Source: Neonectria sp. B-13 (taxonomy: Eukaryota; Ascomycota; Sordariomycetes; Hypocreales; Nectriaceae). From it: DNA of 64,000 nucleotides. A program made the translations under genes and the position numbers. Positions 20,991 to 31,105 of this stretch are shown piece by piece (positions within the stretch are counted from its first letter, which is position 1; every line of letters begins with the position of its first letter). Below the pieces are notes generated by a model. The model searched no databases and was not told the origin of the DNA. It saw only the letters and a list, made by a program, of their open reading frames with translations. The stretch is taken from assembly GCA_002682825.1 (NCBI GenBank), contig NOKP01000012.1:620001-684000 (forward strand), in the 5' to 3' direction.

Positions 20991-21440
20991 AAACTTAAGC
21001 TGAGAGTCTCCCTGTTCGGAATTCCGTCTTCGGCTGCATCACACAGTTGTCTCAGTACAGAATCGTCAGCGACTCAAGCATGTGCCAACGCTGTGGAAAA
21101 TTTACAGCCGAGTGGTTTACCCCAGCATGAAAGGCAATGGGATTATATGGCCGGTATTGATATGCGCGCCAGTTGCCGTTAAGTGGGTGTCTAGAGTTGT
21201 TGTTGATGATCTCTATATTCTTGCTAACAGCCTGTTCGTCTTATTCTACCGTACCGGCCCCCCTTCCACCCAGACGAGTCCCAGCCACATAAGTCAAACC
21301 CAACACCAAGTTTTATCACGGTGCCTGCTGATGATAGCATTCGAGGAAGATCAGTGTCGAGATGGAACTTCTGTTTGATGTCCTCGATAGGACTATCGAT
21401 CCGAAGGATGCCAGTCGGCGGTCTCCAGGTGGATGTAAAG

Positions 21441-23008
21441 TTATGCTGTACCGGCCTTTTGACTATTCTCTGAGAAGAAGTCGTGGACGAGTCGGCTGAC
21501 GGTGTTCGCGATGATGCCGATTTCATCCATGGTAATGTTGTAGGCCGGCGCCAGGATGATGTGGTCCCCGACGTCACCATCCACACTTCCCGTCCCAGGA
21601 TATAGCTGAATTCTGTAAGCCGTAAAGGCCAACAAAGTCATCTTATACGCAACCAGCGCCTCCTTCGGGAAAGGCCTTTTGCTCAGTTTGTCCTGGACAA
21701 ACTCGATCCCCCAAAAGAGACCCTTTCCGCGGATGTCGCCCACGTTTGGGTGGTCAGAGAGGAGGCGCTTCAACAAGCCAGAGAGTTCCTTGCCCATTTC
21801 TCTGACGTTGGCCAACAAGTCGTCTGCTTGAATGATTCGCTGCACCTCAAGGGCAGCGGCGCAGGAAATAGGGTGGCCCTGGAACGTCTGCGCGTGAGAG
21901 AACACTCTAGAGCAGCGAGGACAGACCAGAGTTAACAAGACTCTTGTCGAGTTTAGTAGAGGGGCGGATTTGGACTTCACTCACCCTGTCCCTTTCTGCA
22001 ACGAATCGACTACTCGCTGATTGGCCAGAACCCCGGAGACGGGCACAAAGCCAGCTCCAAGTCCCTTGCCTATGGCTTGAATGTCCGGCACTATTCCTTC
22101 AGATTCCCATGCGTGGAGGGTGCCAGTACGGCCCATACCGCTCATCACCTCGTCAAGGATCAACAGGGCGCCGTGCTTGTCACACACCGCCCTGATAGCT
22201 TCAAAATAGCCGGGGACAGCAGGCACACAGCCCAAGGACTTTATCGAGTTAATTAGGCTCCACCACCACAAAGCACCTGCTCGCAAGTGGGATATCATAC
22301 CGCTCCCGACACTGGTTCCGCAACAAAGGCACACACTGTCTCTGGACCAACACGAAGAAACTCGCGGTCAAGCTCTTCGGCAAGCCTCTGCACGTAGGCC
22401 TCGTCGGTCTCACCAGTCTTTTTCTCTCTGTAAGCATAGCATGGCGAAATGCTGGAGACGTTGCATTGCAACGTAGATTCAAACTTTGCCCTTCGCTCCT
22501 TGTGCTGCCCGACGGATAGAGCACCCATTGTGACTCCATGGTAAGACCTGTTCCGAGAGATGAAGCGGATCCGAGATGGCTCGGGGGACTGCTTCTCGAG
22601 GTGATACTGCCTAGCCATCTTGATAGCCGCTTCCATTGCCTCAGACCCTAGAAGAAATCAGGCAAATTCCGCTCTGAGTGTGTGTTGAAGTGGGTGATAC
22701 GTACCACTATTGACAATGTAAACCCTTACCATCTGGCCGCGTGTGCTATCTACGAGGTGCTGACAGAGCTGTTCACAGACATCTGTTGTGTAGAAGCCGG
22801 TAGCGCAGTATGCGACTTGGTCGAGTTGCCGGCTTATAGCCTCTTTGACTCTCGGCTCCCCATGGCCAAGGCATGCGACTGCAGCGCCGCCCGCCGCATC
22901 CAGGATCTTGGCGCCGTTTTCGAGGATGCAGTGATGGCCCTGGGCTTTAGTGAGGATGGGGAGGTCACGACGCAAGTCGCGATGGAGCACGGCTGATTTC
23001 CTGAGCAT
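21441..23008 (-). CDS. class III PLP aminotransferase
   Basis: Fold-type I, class III (omega) aminotransferase of 456 residues, probably cytosolic. Exons: 23008-22705, 22647-22301, 22238-21985 and 21906-21441; phases agree and the spliced length is a multiple of three. Landmarks: GAKILDAAGGAAVACLGHG, VNSGSEAMEAAIKMARQ (created by the first splice), FISRNRSYHGVTMGALS, AFVAEPVSGA, LLILDEVMSGMGRTG (Asp246 binds the PLP nitrogen) and IQAIGKGLGAGFVPVS (Lys275 forms the Schiff base). The TFQGHPISCAAALEVQ stretch and a complete C-terminal domain follow. An in-frame ATG at 23095 would add 29 residues; 23008 fits family length better. The family moves amino groups between amines or omega-amino acids and keto acids; the substrate is unknown. 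It is the first gene of the 21-41 kb cluster. Confidence 0.88.
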
Positions 23009-23132
23009 TTTGTTGGTAGTAAGACGCCTAATTGGGTGTTGTGTGTGAAGATTGGAAAATATGTCAAGAAGGATGTGGAAAGTAGAGTCTTTCATCAGTC
23101 ATATACTCATCACTCTGCAACTAACATTCAGA

Positions 23133-23578
23133 GAGGGGTAACCAGCGTGCCTAGAGAGGCGCCTAGATAAGAGACAACCCTTACGGAACTCCAATCCTGC
23201 ATGTTCCCCGCTTTTGGGGCACGCAGTATCTAGTCCTTGGTGATCTCGGCGTTCCCTACTTGCACTGCTTCACGCAGGGCCGGGGGACCGCGGACCCTGT
23301 TGACACAACCCTTCCCTTTCAGACATCAAGTCTCCTCGGTAAAATCGAGAACGCGAGGGGTAACCAGCCATGCTTAAAGAGGCGCCTAGATAAAAGACAA
23401 ACCTTATGGAACTCCAATCCTGCATGTTCCCCGCCTTTGGGGCACGCGGTCTCTAGTCCTTGGTGATCTTGGCGTTCCCTACTTGCATTGCTTCACGTAG
23501 GGCCGGGGACCGTGGACTCCGTTGAACGCAACCTTTCGCTCCCAAACATCAAATCTCCTTGGTAAAATTGAGAACGCG
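23133..23578. repeat. 222-bp tandem duplication (two units)
   Basis: Two head-to-tail copies, 23133-23354 and 23355-23578, both starting GAGGGGTAACCAG and ending with AAAAT(C/T)GAGAACGCGA. Most differences between the copies are transitions (for example CGCAGGG/CGTAGGG and TCTCGGCG/TCTTGGCG), consistent with C-to-T decay. No coding frame spans it. Confidence 0.9.
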
Positions 23579-24127
23579 ATGTTCTCCTAGAATGCCCAAC
23601 CTCGCCTTTTTGTTGTAGTCACTAAGCTCTTTGACTAGAACGCCTTTTGCCTTGGACGGGGAATTGTGCGCCTACACAGCGCTACAAACCAGAGGAGTAG
23701 ACACCTTTGCGATCTACTCGCGCCAAAGGGTTGTTGACCCGACGGTATACCTTTTTACCCCAGTGAAGAAAAGAGCCAGTCTGGCGTCAAGGTCCACTAA
23801 TTAAAACGACGAAACTAGGAATTTCTTCGCAAGTACGGGTGAAACCTTATCATTCGTGCCGAGGGTGGTCAACTTAGCTTTGTTTAGAGAGGCAGTGAGT
23901 GTGTGATAACTAATGATTTAGCTAATACTGTATCATTCCAAACATTGCTCTCTTAAAACAAGGGGAAGTGATGGAGCTGATGCCCTTACTGGCTGTCTAC
24001 CGGGTAACACCACAATCGACAGGATTCGGAGCCGTTCTATCCAAGGTGCATCTCCAGAACGCATAGGCTCTTCTGACATTCATGCCGCCGCAATCACATC
24101 GACATGATGCTGAAACTTTCCAAGTAC
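23579..24127. other. intergenic between converging/serial minus genes
   Basis: About 550 bp downstream of the BVMO gene. No open frame with recognisable content and no repeat beyond the adjacent duplication. Confidence 0.5.
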
Positions 24128-26086
24128 CTACACCACCCGTGCCTCCAGTCCTTCCATATCACCCTTGCCTCTCCACGCCTCCAACTGCCGCTCAAAGTCA
24201 TTCAAGCCCTTGGACCAAGGTGAGCCTTTGGCGATCTTCAGCTGATCCTCTGGGGCAGTCAGGTTCGTGAGAGCACCCTCCGCTGTCAAGTAGTTTGGAG
24301 TGCAAATGGTGAGGCCAGCAATGGCGTAAGCCCCACTGGCAATTTCCATCGTCCATCTCATCTCACCAGCCTCGGTTGGCTCGATGATCACCTTACGCTT
24401 GCCCTCTGATACAGCCTTCCTCGATGCGGCGGCCAGGACGTATGCTGCATGCTGCGCCAATCCATCAGCCATATGGACATAGTTCACCGATGCGCCTGTC
24501 TGCGCCGTGCCAGGGAGAAACATATTAGGGAAGCCGCGCGTGAAAACGCCATGTAGAGTGCCGATTCCCTCGTGCCACTTCTGGTCCAGGCTGAGGCCAT
24601 CCCGCCCTATGATGGTCGCTTGCGCGCGGTATGCTGGGCTGCCAGCTGACCAGGGCTCAAAGCCGGTGCCGAGGATCAGTACGTCAATATCAAGCTCCTT
24701 GCCTCCGGCAATGATCCCGATCTTTGTGCAGCGCTCTACGCCCTTGCCGTCTGTGTCGACAAGCTCGACGTTGGGTAGATTGAACGCCTGAAGGTATTCG
24801 TCGTGGAAACCCGGGCGTTTGCACCAGCCGGGATACCAGGGCTTCAACGCCTCAGCCGTGGCACGATCACGCACAACGGCGTCTACACGTGCCCGCACGG
24901 CCTCCTGTCGTGGAAAGTCCAAGGCGAGCAGGGTCCCAATGTATTCTTCCACATTCTCACCCGTCACCCCGGCTGCCAATGGGCCGCCGACGAGGGCCGA
25001 ATAGGACGGGAACACGGTCCATCCATCATCGACGATCTTGGGCGACGCTTCAGGATTGTTACTAAGAAAGGAGGCCATGTTCCCGCGGCGCTCCCGCTGC
25101 CATCCCTTCTTGGCCGTGTCCTTCTTCCACTGGTCCGGGTCGATAGGTCGCTGGCCCCGTTCAGCAACGCTCGCGGGCGTACGCTGAACAACGTAGAGCT
25201 TTTTAGCCCACTTGGCGAGGGCAGGGATAGCCTGTATGCCGGTGGCGCCGGTTCCCAGGAAGGCTACGTTCTTGTCCTCGAGGTTAACAAGTGCCGGATC
25301 CTTGGAGGAGCCTCCGGTATACTTGTAGTCCCAGCGAGCCGTATGGAATATATGACCGTTGAAGCTTTCCAGTCCCGTAAAATTGGGTAGCTTGGGTCGC
25401 GTCAACAGACCAGAAATGGGAATGAAGAAGTCAGAGCGGATCTTGAGCGTTTCTTCAGGCTGAGTTTGGGTCGTCTTCCTCGAGATGTTGTAAACCCACT
25501 CCGAAGCCTCTTCGTCCCACGTAGCGCCCTTCACCGTACTCTGCCACAGGCCTCGGCCTTGCAAGTTCCATTTGGCAGCGACCAGTTCCGCGTATGCTTT
25601 GAGCTCAGGACCGTAGGCGTACCTATTCTTAGGTGTATATCCTGTCTCCTCTAGGAGGGGGAGGTAGCACGCGCTCTCGACGTCGCACATGAGGCCAGGG
25701 TAGCGGTTCCAGTACCAGACGCCGCCGAAGCCGCCGGCCATGTCAACGAAGATGAAGTCTTCAGCCTTGAAGCCCGCCTGCTCGATGAACCGGACGGCAA
25801 ACGTAAGGGCGGCGTAGCCGGCACCCAAAATGAGAACCTTGGTGTGACCACCATCGGCAATCGGAGGAGGCGGCTGTGTCCTCTGCTTATTGTCCAGTTC
25901 GATCCAGGGATCCTCGGCGTAGTGCTTGAACTTTTTCGAGGCATCGGCGTTGATATACTGGGCTAGACCGTCCGAACGCTGTCGCTTCTGCTTCTCGGCC
26001 TCATATTTGGCGAGGACGCTGGAAAATGCGTCATGCTGGATGCCGACTGAGCCCATGGTGGGAATGATGGGGGTGCTGGAAGGCAA
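24128..26086 (-). CDS. type I Baeyer-Villiger monooxygenase
   Basis: Single-exon flavoprotein of 652 residues that would use NADPH, O2 and FAD to insert oxygen next to a ketone, giving an ester or lactone. An N-terminal extension (1-80) precedes the FAD fold KVLILGAGYAALTFA (83-97), where the third glycine of GxGxxG is Ala. Then comes GGVWYWNRYPGLMCD. The BVMO fingerprint FNGHIFHTARW lies at 242-252 (FxGxxxHxxxW), followed by the NADPH motif GTGATG (278-283) and the late ILGTGFEPW segment. A second ATG at 26056 (MGSVGIQ) is a possible start. Two decayed relatives lie at 26686-26841 and 42621-44036. Class and fold are certain; the substrate is unknown. The neighbouring SDR could supply its ketone. 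Confidence 0.9.
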   Translation of the reverse strand: MPSSTPIIPTMGSVGIQHDAFSSVLAKYEAEKQKRQRSDGLAQYINADASKKFKHYAEDPWIELDNKQRTQPPPPIADGGHTKVLILGAGYAALTFAVRFIEQAGFKAEDFIFVDMAGGFGGVWYWNRYPGLMCDVESACYLPLLEETGYTPKNRYAYGPELKAYAELVAAKWNLQGRGLWQSTVKGATWDEEASEWVYNISRKTTQTQPEETLKIRSDFFIPISGLLTRPKLPNFTGLESFNGHIFHTARWDYKYTGGSSKDPALVNLEDKNVAFLGTGATGIQAIPALAKWAKKLYVVQRTPASVAERGQRPIDPDQWKKDTAKKGWQRERRGNMASFLSNNPEASPKIVDDGWTVFPSYSALVGGPLAAGVTGENVEEYIGTLLALDFPRQEAVRARVDAVVRDRATAEALKPWYPGWCKRPGFHDEYLQAFNLPNVELVDTDGKGVERCTKIGIIAGGKELDIDVLILGTGFEPWSAGSPAYRAQATIIGRDGLSLDQKWHEGIGTLHGVFTRGFPNMFLPGTAQTGASVNYVHMADGLAQHAAYVLAAASRKAVSEGKRKVIIEPTEAGEMRWTMEIASGAYAIAGLTICTPNYLTAEGALTNLTAPEDQLKIAKGSPWSKGLNDFERQLEAWRGKGDMEGLEARVV

Positions 26087-26685
26087 TAGTCGGATCGATG
26101 TTTATTGATGCTGGGGGACAAGATTCTTCTCAGGATTTATAAGTCGCTTGTCAGTAATGAGAACGAAGAGGATTGGTGAGGAGGACGTAGTGAGTTTGAA
26201 CAAGATATTGGGTTTCTTGGGTTTGTAAGTGTTCTTGAGTAGATAACTAAGGGTTTGGGTGCCGAGGCTGAGAATGGCTCAAGGGAACACTTTTGGTGCC
26301 TTACAACAGATCTAACGCTGCAATATCGGGCTCTCGATAGCTTGACGGGTAACCTCGTGGTGGTGGTTGCGCTTAGATTGTCCCTGAAAGTCACGGGTTT
26401 GACTGGATCGAGACCAGTAACTACCTAGTTGCTGTGGATGTGGACCGCATTTACACCAATGCCGCCCCTCATCTGGCTCTGACCTCTTTGGGGCCGGCGC
26501 TTAGACTGGAGCCCACGGGACCATCTCAGCCGACGTGTGGCGCTTGGTTATATCTAATCTAGACGTTGTTACTGACATCCTGTGCCGTCCCATCCGTGCA
26601 CAGCGGTGATAGCACCGAGTTAAGGGGTTTGTTTGGGCGCTTATCTAGCCACGAGGCCCGGAATGGTGGCCCCGCACGGGGCCTG

Positions 26686-26841
26686 TGTAGTGAGGTGACC
26701 AAGGTGAAGAGCCCTGAGGACCAGGTGAAGATGGCCAGAGGCTCGATTTGGGCCAAGGCAATGAATTACTTTATTCGATACTTAGAGACATGCGTGGCCA
26801 GTGGGGGGGGGTTGAAGAGTATTGAAGTTCAGGGCGTCTAG
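26686..26841 (+). pseudogene. BVMO C-terminal fragment
   Basis: The plus strand encodes EVTKVKSPEDQVKMARG and SIWAKAMNYFIRYLE. It aligns with the last 50 residues of the intact BVMO (LTNLTAPEDQLKIAKGS, PWSKGLNDFERQLEAW) but is clearly diverged, and lies head-to-head with it 600 bp away. Nothing upstream continues the homology. This is a remnant of a second BVMO gene in opposite orientation. Confidence 0.65.
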
Positions 26842-27410
26842 TTGTTTCTTGTCGTTGTTTGTCCTGAGTTATGATTCAGCCAGCAGAGTGCAATCATCAG
26901 CAGTCAACAACCTACTGGATATCACAAAATATCACATTTTAGTGAACCATGCATTCGGTCTGACATGCGAGCGGCTTGACCGTCGACGACCTCAGAGGAG
27001 CCGAGGGAGGCTGCCGAGCCGATTTCGCCCAGTCTGATACCACCAGCCGCTCAGCAAACCCCGGAGTATTGAACGCCAGCGCTACTTGACCCATTCACTA
27101 GTACAATGGCGCTTAAGTTCAGTAAAGCTCCAAACACTTTGGGATGTGCGGTCCCCTCCACGATCTAAGCGCCCCGGGTCGCACCGCAGCCGAGGGCCGG
27201 TCCTCGCAGCCCGCGGAGTCCGGTTCGGGTCCAGGACCAGGAGGCTCGGCAAGTGGGAAACCAAGCGCCAGAAGTAATTAGAAACATTAGACGGATGAGA
27301 ATAATCTGTTGTTCATCACAGTATCGAGTCACTCGAAAATAAAACAAATAAGGGAAGAAAGCATCCCTTGACAGACTTACTTTGGTCACTTTGCGGGCTA
27401 ACTTCACAAA
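26842..27410. other. intergenic upstream of the AYR1-like SDR
   Basis: Short frames occur on both strands, without motifs. A GC-rich patch at about 27150-27250 is followed by AT-richer DNA before the SDR start. No binding site could be supported. Confidence 0.4.
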
Positions 27411-28514
27411 ATGACAAGAAGGAGGACCGTACTCATCACAGGGTGAGTTTCAATTGGCCACAAGACAACGTTGAATATTGTACTCACTCTTACGCAGCTG
27501 CACCCCAGGTGGTATTGGCCACGCGCTGTGCAAGGAGTTTCATGGCATAAGTATGATTCAGTCCCATTCACCAATGCTTGTAATCAGTCATTCTCGACGA
27601 GAATCGACATCTGGCTTTCTTCGACTCCAGTTTGTTAACATATGTAATCCGCCAGGCTTCCAAGTCATAGCCACGGCTCGCCGCCCGCATCTCCTGAAAG
27701 AGCTGGTAGATGCGGGAATGTCTGTGGTGTCTCTGGATGTAACGTCCGCAGAAAGCATTGCATCTTGTAGGAAAGAGGTCGAAGCGTTGACTGGTGGCTA
27801 TCTGGATATTCTTGTGAATAACGCGTAGGTGGACCGATCCTCCCAAGCTTATATCTGGATTGTCGACTGATCATCCACAGCGGCCTTACCCATACCGTCC
27901 CCGCTACCGATATCGATATGAATGAGGTACGGCAGACATTCGAGACCAATGTTTTTGGTATCATGGCCATGGTCCAGGCCTTCGCGCCACTCCTTATTGA
28001 GGCGCGTGGCCTCATCATCATGATCAGCAGTTTGTCGTCCCTCTCGCCCTACGTCTTTGGGTCTGTCTATTGTGCGACCAAAGGAGCCTTGAACTCGTAC
28101 AGCCGCACACTCAGGCAGGAATTGCGTCCTTTCGGTGTAAAGGTCATGGTATCTCTCACGGGGACTGTCAAGAGCCAGATTGCCAAGGTTGATCGCTCGT
28201 TGCCTCCTGACTCCATCTACCTCCCCATCAAAGATGAGTACGCACGGCGTCTACTCTTCTCGCAGAGCAATTCGACAGTAGAGACTACCGAATATGCTAG
28301 AAGACTGGTTGGCGAAGCTCTCAAAGGTGACGGATGGTTGGGGGGTTGGATTGGGGGTGCAGCCAAGTGGTTCTGGGCGGGCGGAATGACCACCAAGATC
28401 TGGCTCATCAGGCTGTTGTTTGGCGAGTGGTTGCTGGATGAGAGCGCATACAAGCAGTTTGGTTTGAATAAGCTTGAAGCCATCGTGCGATCAAGAGTAG
28501 GAAAGTTAGAATAA
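27411..28514 (+). CDS. AYR1-like short-chain dehydrogenase/reductase
   Basis: NADPH-dependent SDR of 295 residues, closest in look to 1-acyldihydroxyacetone-phosphate reductases. Exons: 27411-27442, 27498-27550, 27656-27824 and 27881-28514. The first intron sits inside the cofactor loop, which reads VLITGCTPGGIGHAL after splicing. The third intron interrupts NNAG (LDILVNNAGLTHTVP). Catalytic residues lie in MISSLSSLSPYVFGSVYCATK (Ser, and Tyr and Lys of YxxxK). The C-terminal tail is Trp-rich and probably membrane-associated (KWFWAGGMTTKIWLIRLLFGEWLL), as in AYR1 relatives on lipid droplets or ER. The donor of intron 2 (GTATGA) was chosen to restore frame. It is co-located with the BVMO and FAD oxidases; it could be lipid housekeeping or a tailoring reductase. 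Confidence 0.82.
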
Positions 28515-28826
28515 TGTGAAGAGGGGTATTTAGCTATAATGAATCAGGACGAGTGATAGGACCATGGTCATATTCCTAGAGTGGAAGTGAGTTCTCGTGT
28601 GGTCATATTTGTGACAGTTTTCACTACACTGCGAGCCACCTCAGCACATCCACTAAATTGCCCGATGTTTAAAGCAGCCAGTGCTCTGTACATGAGGAAG
28701 TTAGTTGCTAGGGGTAGCGAGGTTTGACAAGGATAGACTCAAGTTCATGTGAATTTAGCTTGCAGAACTGAACATGGACGTATCTTCGTCTTTGCATAAG
28801 TAATACTCTCCCTATCCACGCAAAGA

Positions 28827-30541
28827 TCATAGATCCTCTGACAAATATGCCCCCTCAAGCTTGAACCCAGAGCCTCTCAAGTTTTGAAACACACTCTTGG
28901 GATCATACTCCCGAGACACCTCTGCAAGAAACCTTCCACTACCGGCACCACTTCCCTCAGTCGATCTCCCGAACCCGTTTTGGAACTGGCTGGCGTAGTT
29001 GATGTACGTGTAGTCAACCGCAAGTCCCAGACGTCCAGCCTCATCCATGACTTCATCGGCCACATTCTTCATTGTGCGGTACACACGCGAGCTCTGCGTG
29101 GCATCTTTCCAGTGAGGCTCGATGTTGAACATCAGAAACGGTTCGTTATCGGAAAGGCCGAGTGCATTTCCGCCGCGTCGGCTAAAGAATGAAGTTGTCG
29201 GGGCTGTAATGAGTTGAATCACCGCAGTCATTCTGATGCCATTAATATCAACTAGTTTGCCACCTTCACGCTGCCAAGCAGCTGAGTAAAGCTTGATGAG
29301 TCGTTTGTCAACCTTGGTACAGAACACCCACATGGTGTTGTAGTCGCCCTCTGGGTATGACTGGGCCATCTCCCAAGTCTTTTTGGACAGACTTTTAGGA
29401 TCCGTGGTGTCAAGGATCGCCGGAATCTCGTAGAGCTTGTCGAAAGCTGCAGGTCGTGTGGCTACTCCATCGCAGTAGAACAGATCAGCTGCCCAAATCC
29501 ACTGGCCCTCGTGGAAGTGAAGACTGGGCAGGAATGAAGGCTTGGGATCTTCTTTCACCTTTTCACCGTAGTCCAGGAGCGCATCGATGACGGCATCCTC
29601 ATGGTCGATGGTAGTGGCCCATATCCCTCCCCAGCCTCCAGTGTATGGGTAGGTGTCGAGAACGAACGAGGTGACGACGCCAAAGTTGGCACCACCACCT
29701 CTGAGGGCCTTGTACAGTGTAGGATTCTCAGTATGGCTTGCCCGAGTAATAGTACCGTTGCCCAAAACGACTTGAAACTCCTTGATATTATCGAGTGCCC
29801 ATCCATACATGTTGGAGTGGAAGGAAATGCCACCTACATGGTTCAGATCAGCCGGTGCCGCTGGCTGTAAACATGTAACTTGAGTAACTTACCGCCCTGC
29901 AGAAATCCTCCAACTCCCACATAAGCAGAACGGCCTCCGATGACGGTCAGGCCAAGCGGCTCGAGGGCAGTGTACACATCCACCCACCGATTACCTGGAC
30001 CGACGCTTAGGCTTTGGGACTTCTCGTCGAGCTCAATGTGGGCGATGCGGGCTAGGTCGATGGTCACCCCCGTATCGATCGAGGATTCACCGTGCCATTG
30101 GCCGTGGCCGCCGCTCTTGATGGCAAAGGGGCATTTGGTGTGTTGGAGGATGACGAGGGAGAGGGATACATCTTCGGGTGAGCGTGGTTGGAAGATGCAG
30201 CCAGGATTGGAGTCTCTTTGGGAGCGATCCCAATATTTGGCTTTCATGCCTTCGTAGGCAGCTGTATCGGGGAAAAGAGTCTCGTCAGGATGAATGGACG
30301 ATAACAGTTCACACTGGAAGGTGGCGTTAGCTGGCGCTATGTGTTTTGGTAGAAATCAAGCCACGGTAGCTCTCACCGCAGCCGCCCAGGGCAAAGACTC
30401 CTGGCCGTGTGAAGCGTTACCCGAGAAGCCTATTAGACTCTGGATGGAGCGTATGCTGTCATAGAAGCTACTGGCGCTGCCTAAAGCGGACAGTAATGCG
30501 GTGAGAAGGGCAGTGCAGGAGGTGCGATGAATCAGACGCAT
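28827..30541 (-). CDS. secreted FAD-linked oxidase, berberine-bridge-like (copy 1)
   Basis: 530-residue flavoprotein of the VAO/BBE family that oxidises C-H, C-N or alcohol groups with O2. Exons: 30541-30377, 30313-29893 and 29833-28827. Residues 1-24 (MRLIHRTSCTALLTALLSALGSA) look like a signal peptide. The FAD-attachment site is IKSGGHGQW with His125. The position that carries a second covalent Cys in bicovalent BBEs reads GGRSAYVGVGGFLQGG, so flavin is probably linked only through His. RGGGANFGVVTSF and the C-terminal YINYASQFQN and FQNLRGSGFKL motifs are intact. It is divergent from the Zn2Cys6 gene across a 564-bp promoter, and has the same exon plan as 34224-35936 (middle exon 421 nt in both). 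The substrate is unknown. Confidence 0.88.
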
Positions 30542-31105
30542 GTTGGTTGAGGTAACCTCGTGTTAAGCATGAAGTTCGGCAACCTTCAACGGCCATCATG
30601 GTAAAGGCAATGCATTCAAGACCTAATTATAAGTCGTCAAGATGTGAACAATGGGGCCGGGCCCCTGATCTCGGCAGTGGAGCAGCTTTACTTGGTATCC
30701 ATCAAGATCCTGGAGCTTGATGAGGACGGGTTCCGCGGACAAGGGCATCCCTCCGGTCTAGAGTCTGACCGGCCACCCGCTTGATTCCAATCTCTTATCT
30801 AAACGCTCAGATGCTGATAAGAGCTAGGCAAGTGATCATCCTTTCGCTAACCGGTTCTTGATACGCCACCATCAGCGACCAGGGTCTTGACTCAAGGTAC
30901 AGAGAAAAAAACCAATGCTCAGCCTCAAGCGTGTACTTCCCCACTGTAACACAGCCTTAAGGTACTGAAATCCTGAGTAAGTAGCTCCATGCTGAGGTAT
31001 CTCCAAGCTCGAACTCCCGCTCCAGATTCAGTTAATGTCTAAACTAGGCACGAGAAGAGGGTCAAGATCCGCGGGCCCCGGATTCGAAATGCGGGGAACT
31101 GCGAC
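30542..31105. promoter_or_regulatory. divergent promoter between FAD oxidase 1 and the Zn2Cys6 regulator
   Basis: 564 bp between two divergent start codons. It contains a CGGGCCCCG site at 31072-31080, embedded in TCCGCGGGCCCCGGA, and a palindromic GGGGCCGGGCCCC at about 30653-30665. Both are GC palindromes of the CGG-type that Zn2Cys6 proteins tend to bind; use by the neighbouring regulator is inference. Confidence 0.45.
31072..31080 (+). promoter_or_regulatory. CGGGCCCCG motif, site 2
   Basis: Copy of the recurrent 9-mer, 26 bp before the Zn2Cys6 ATG and about 530 bp upstream of FAD oxidase 1. Confidence 0.35.

Noticed and set aside
24803..25390. 195-codon plus-strand frame inside the BVMO
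   Set aside because: Lies opposite conserved BVMO sequence; composition is that of a shadow frame.
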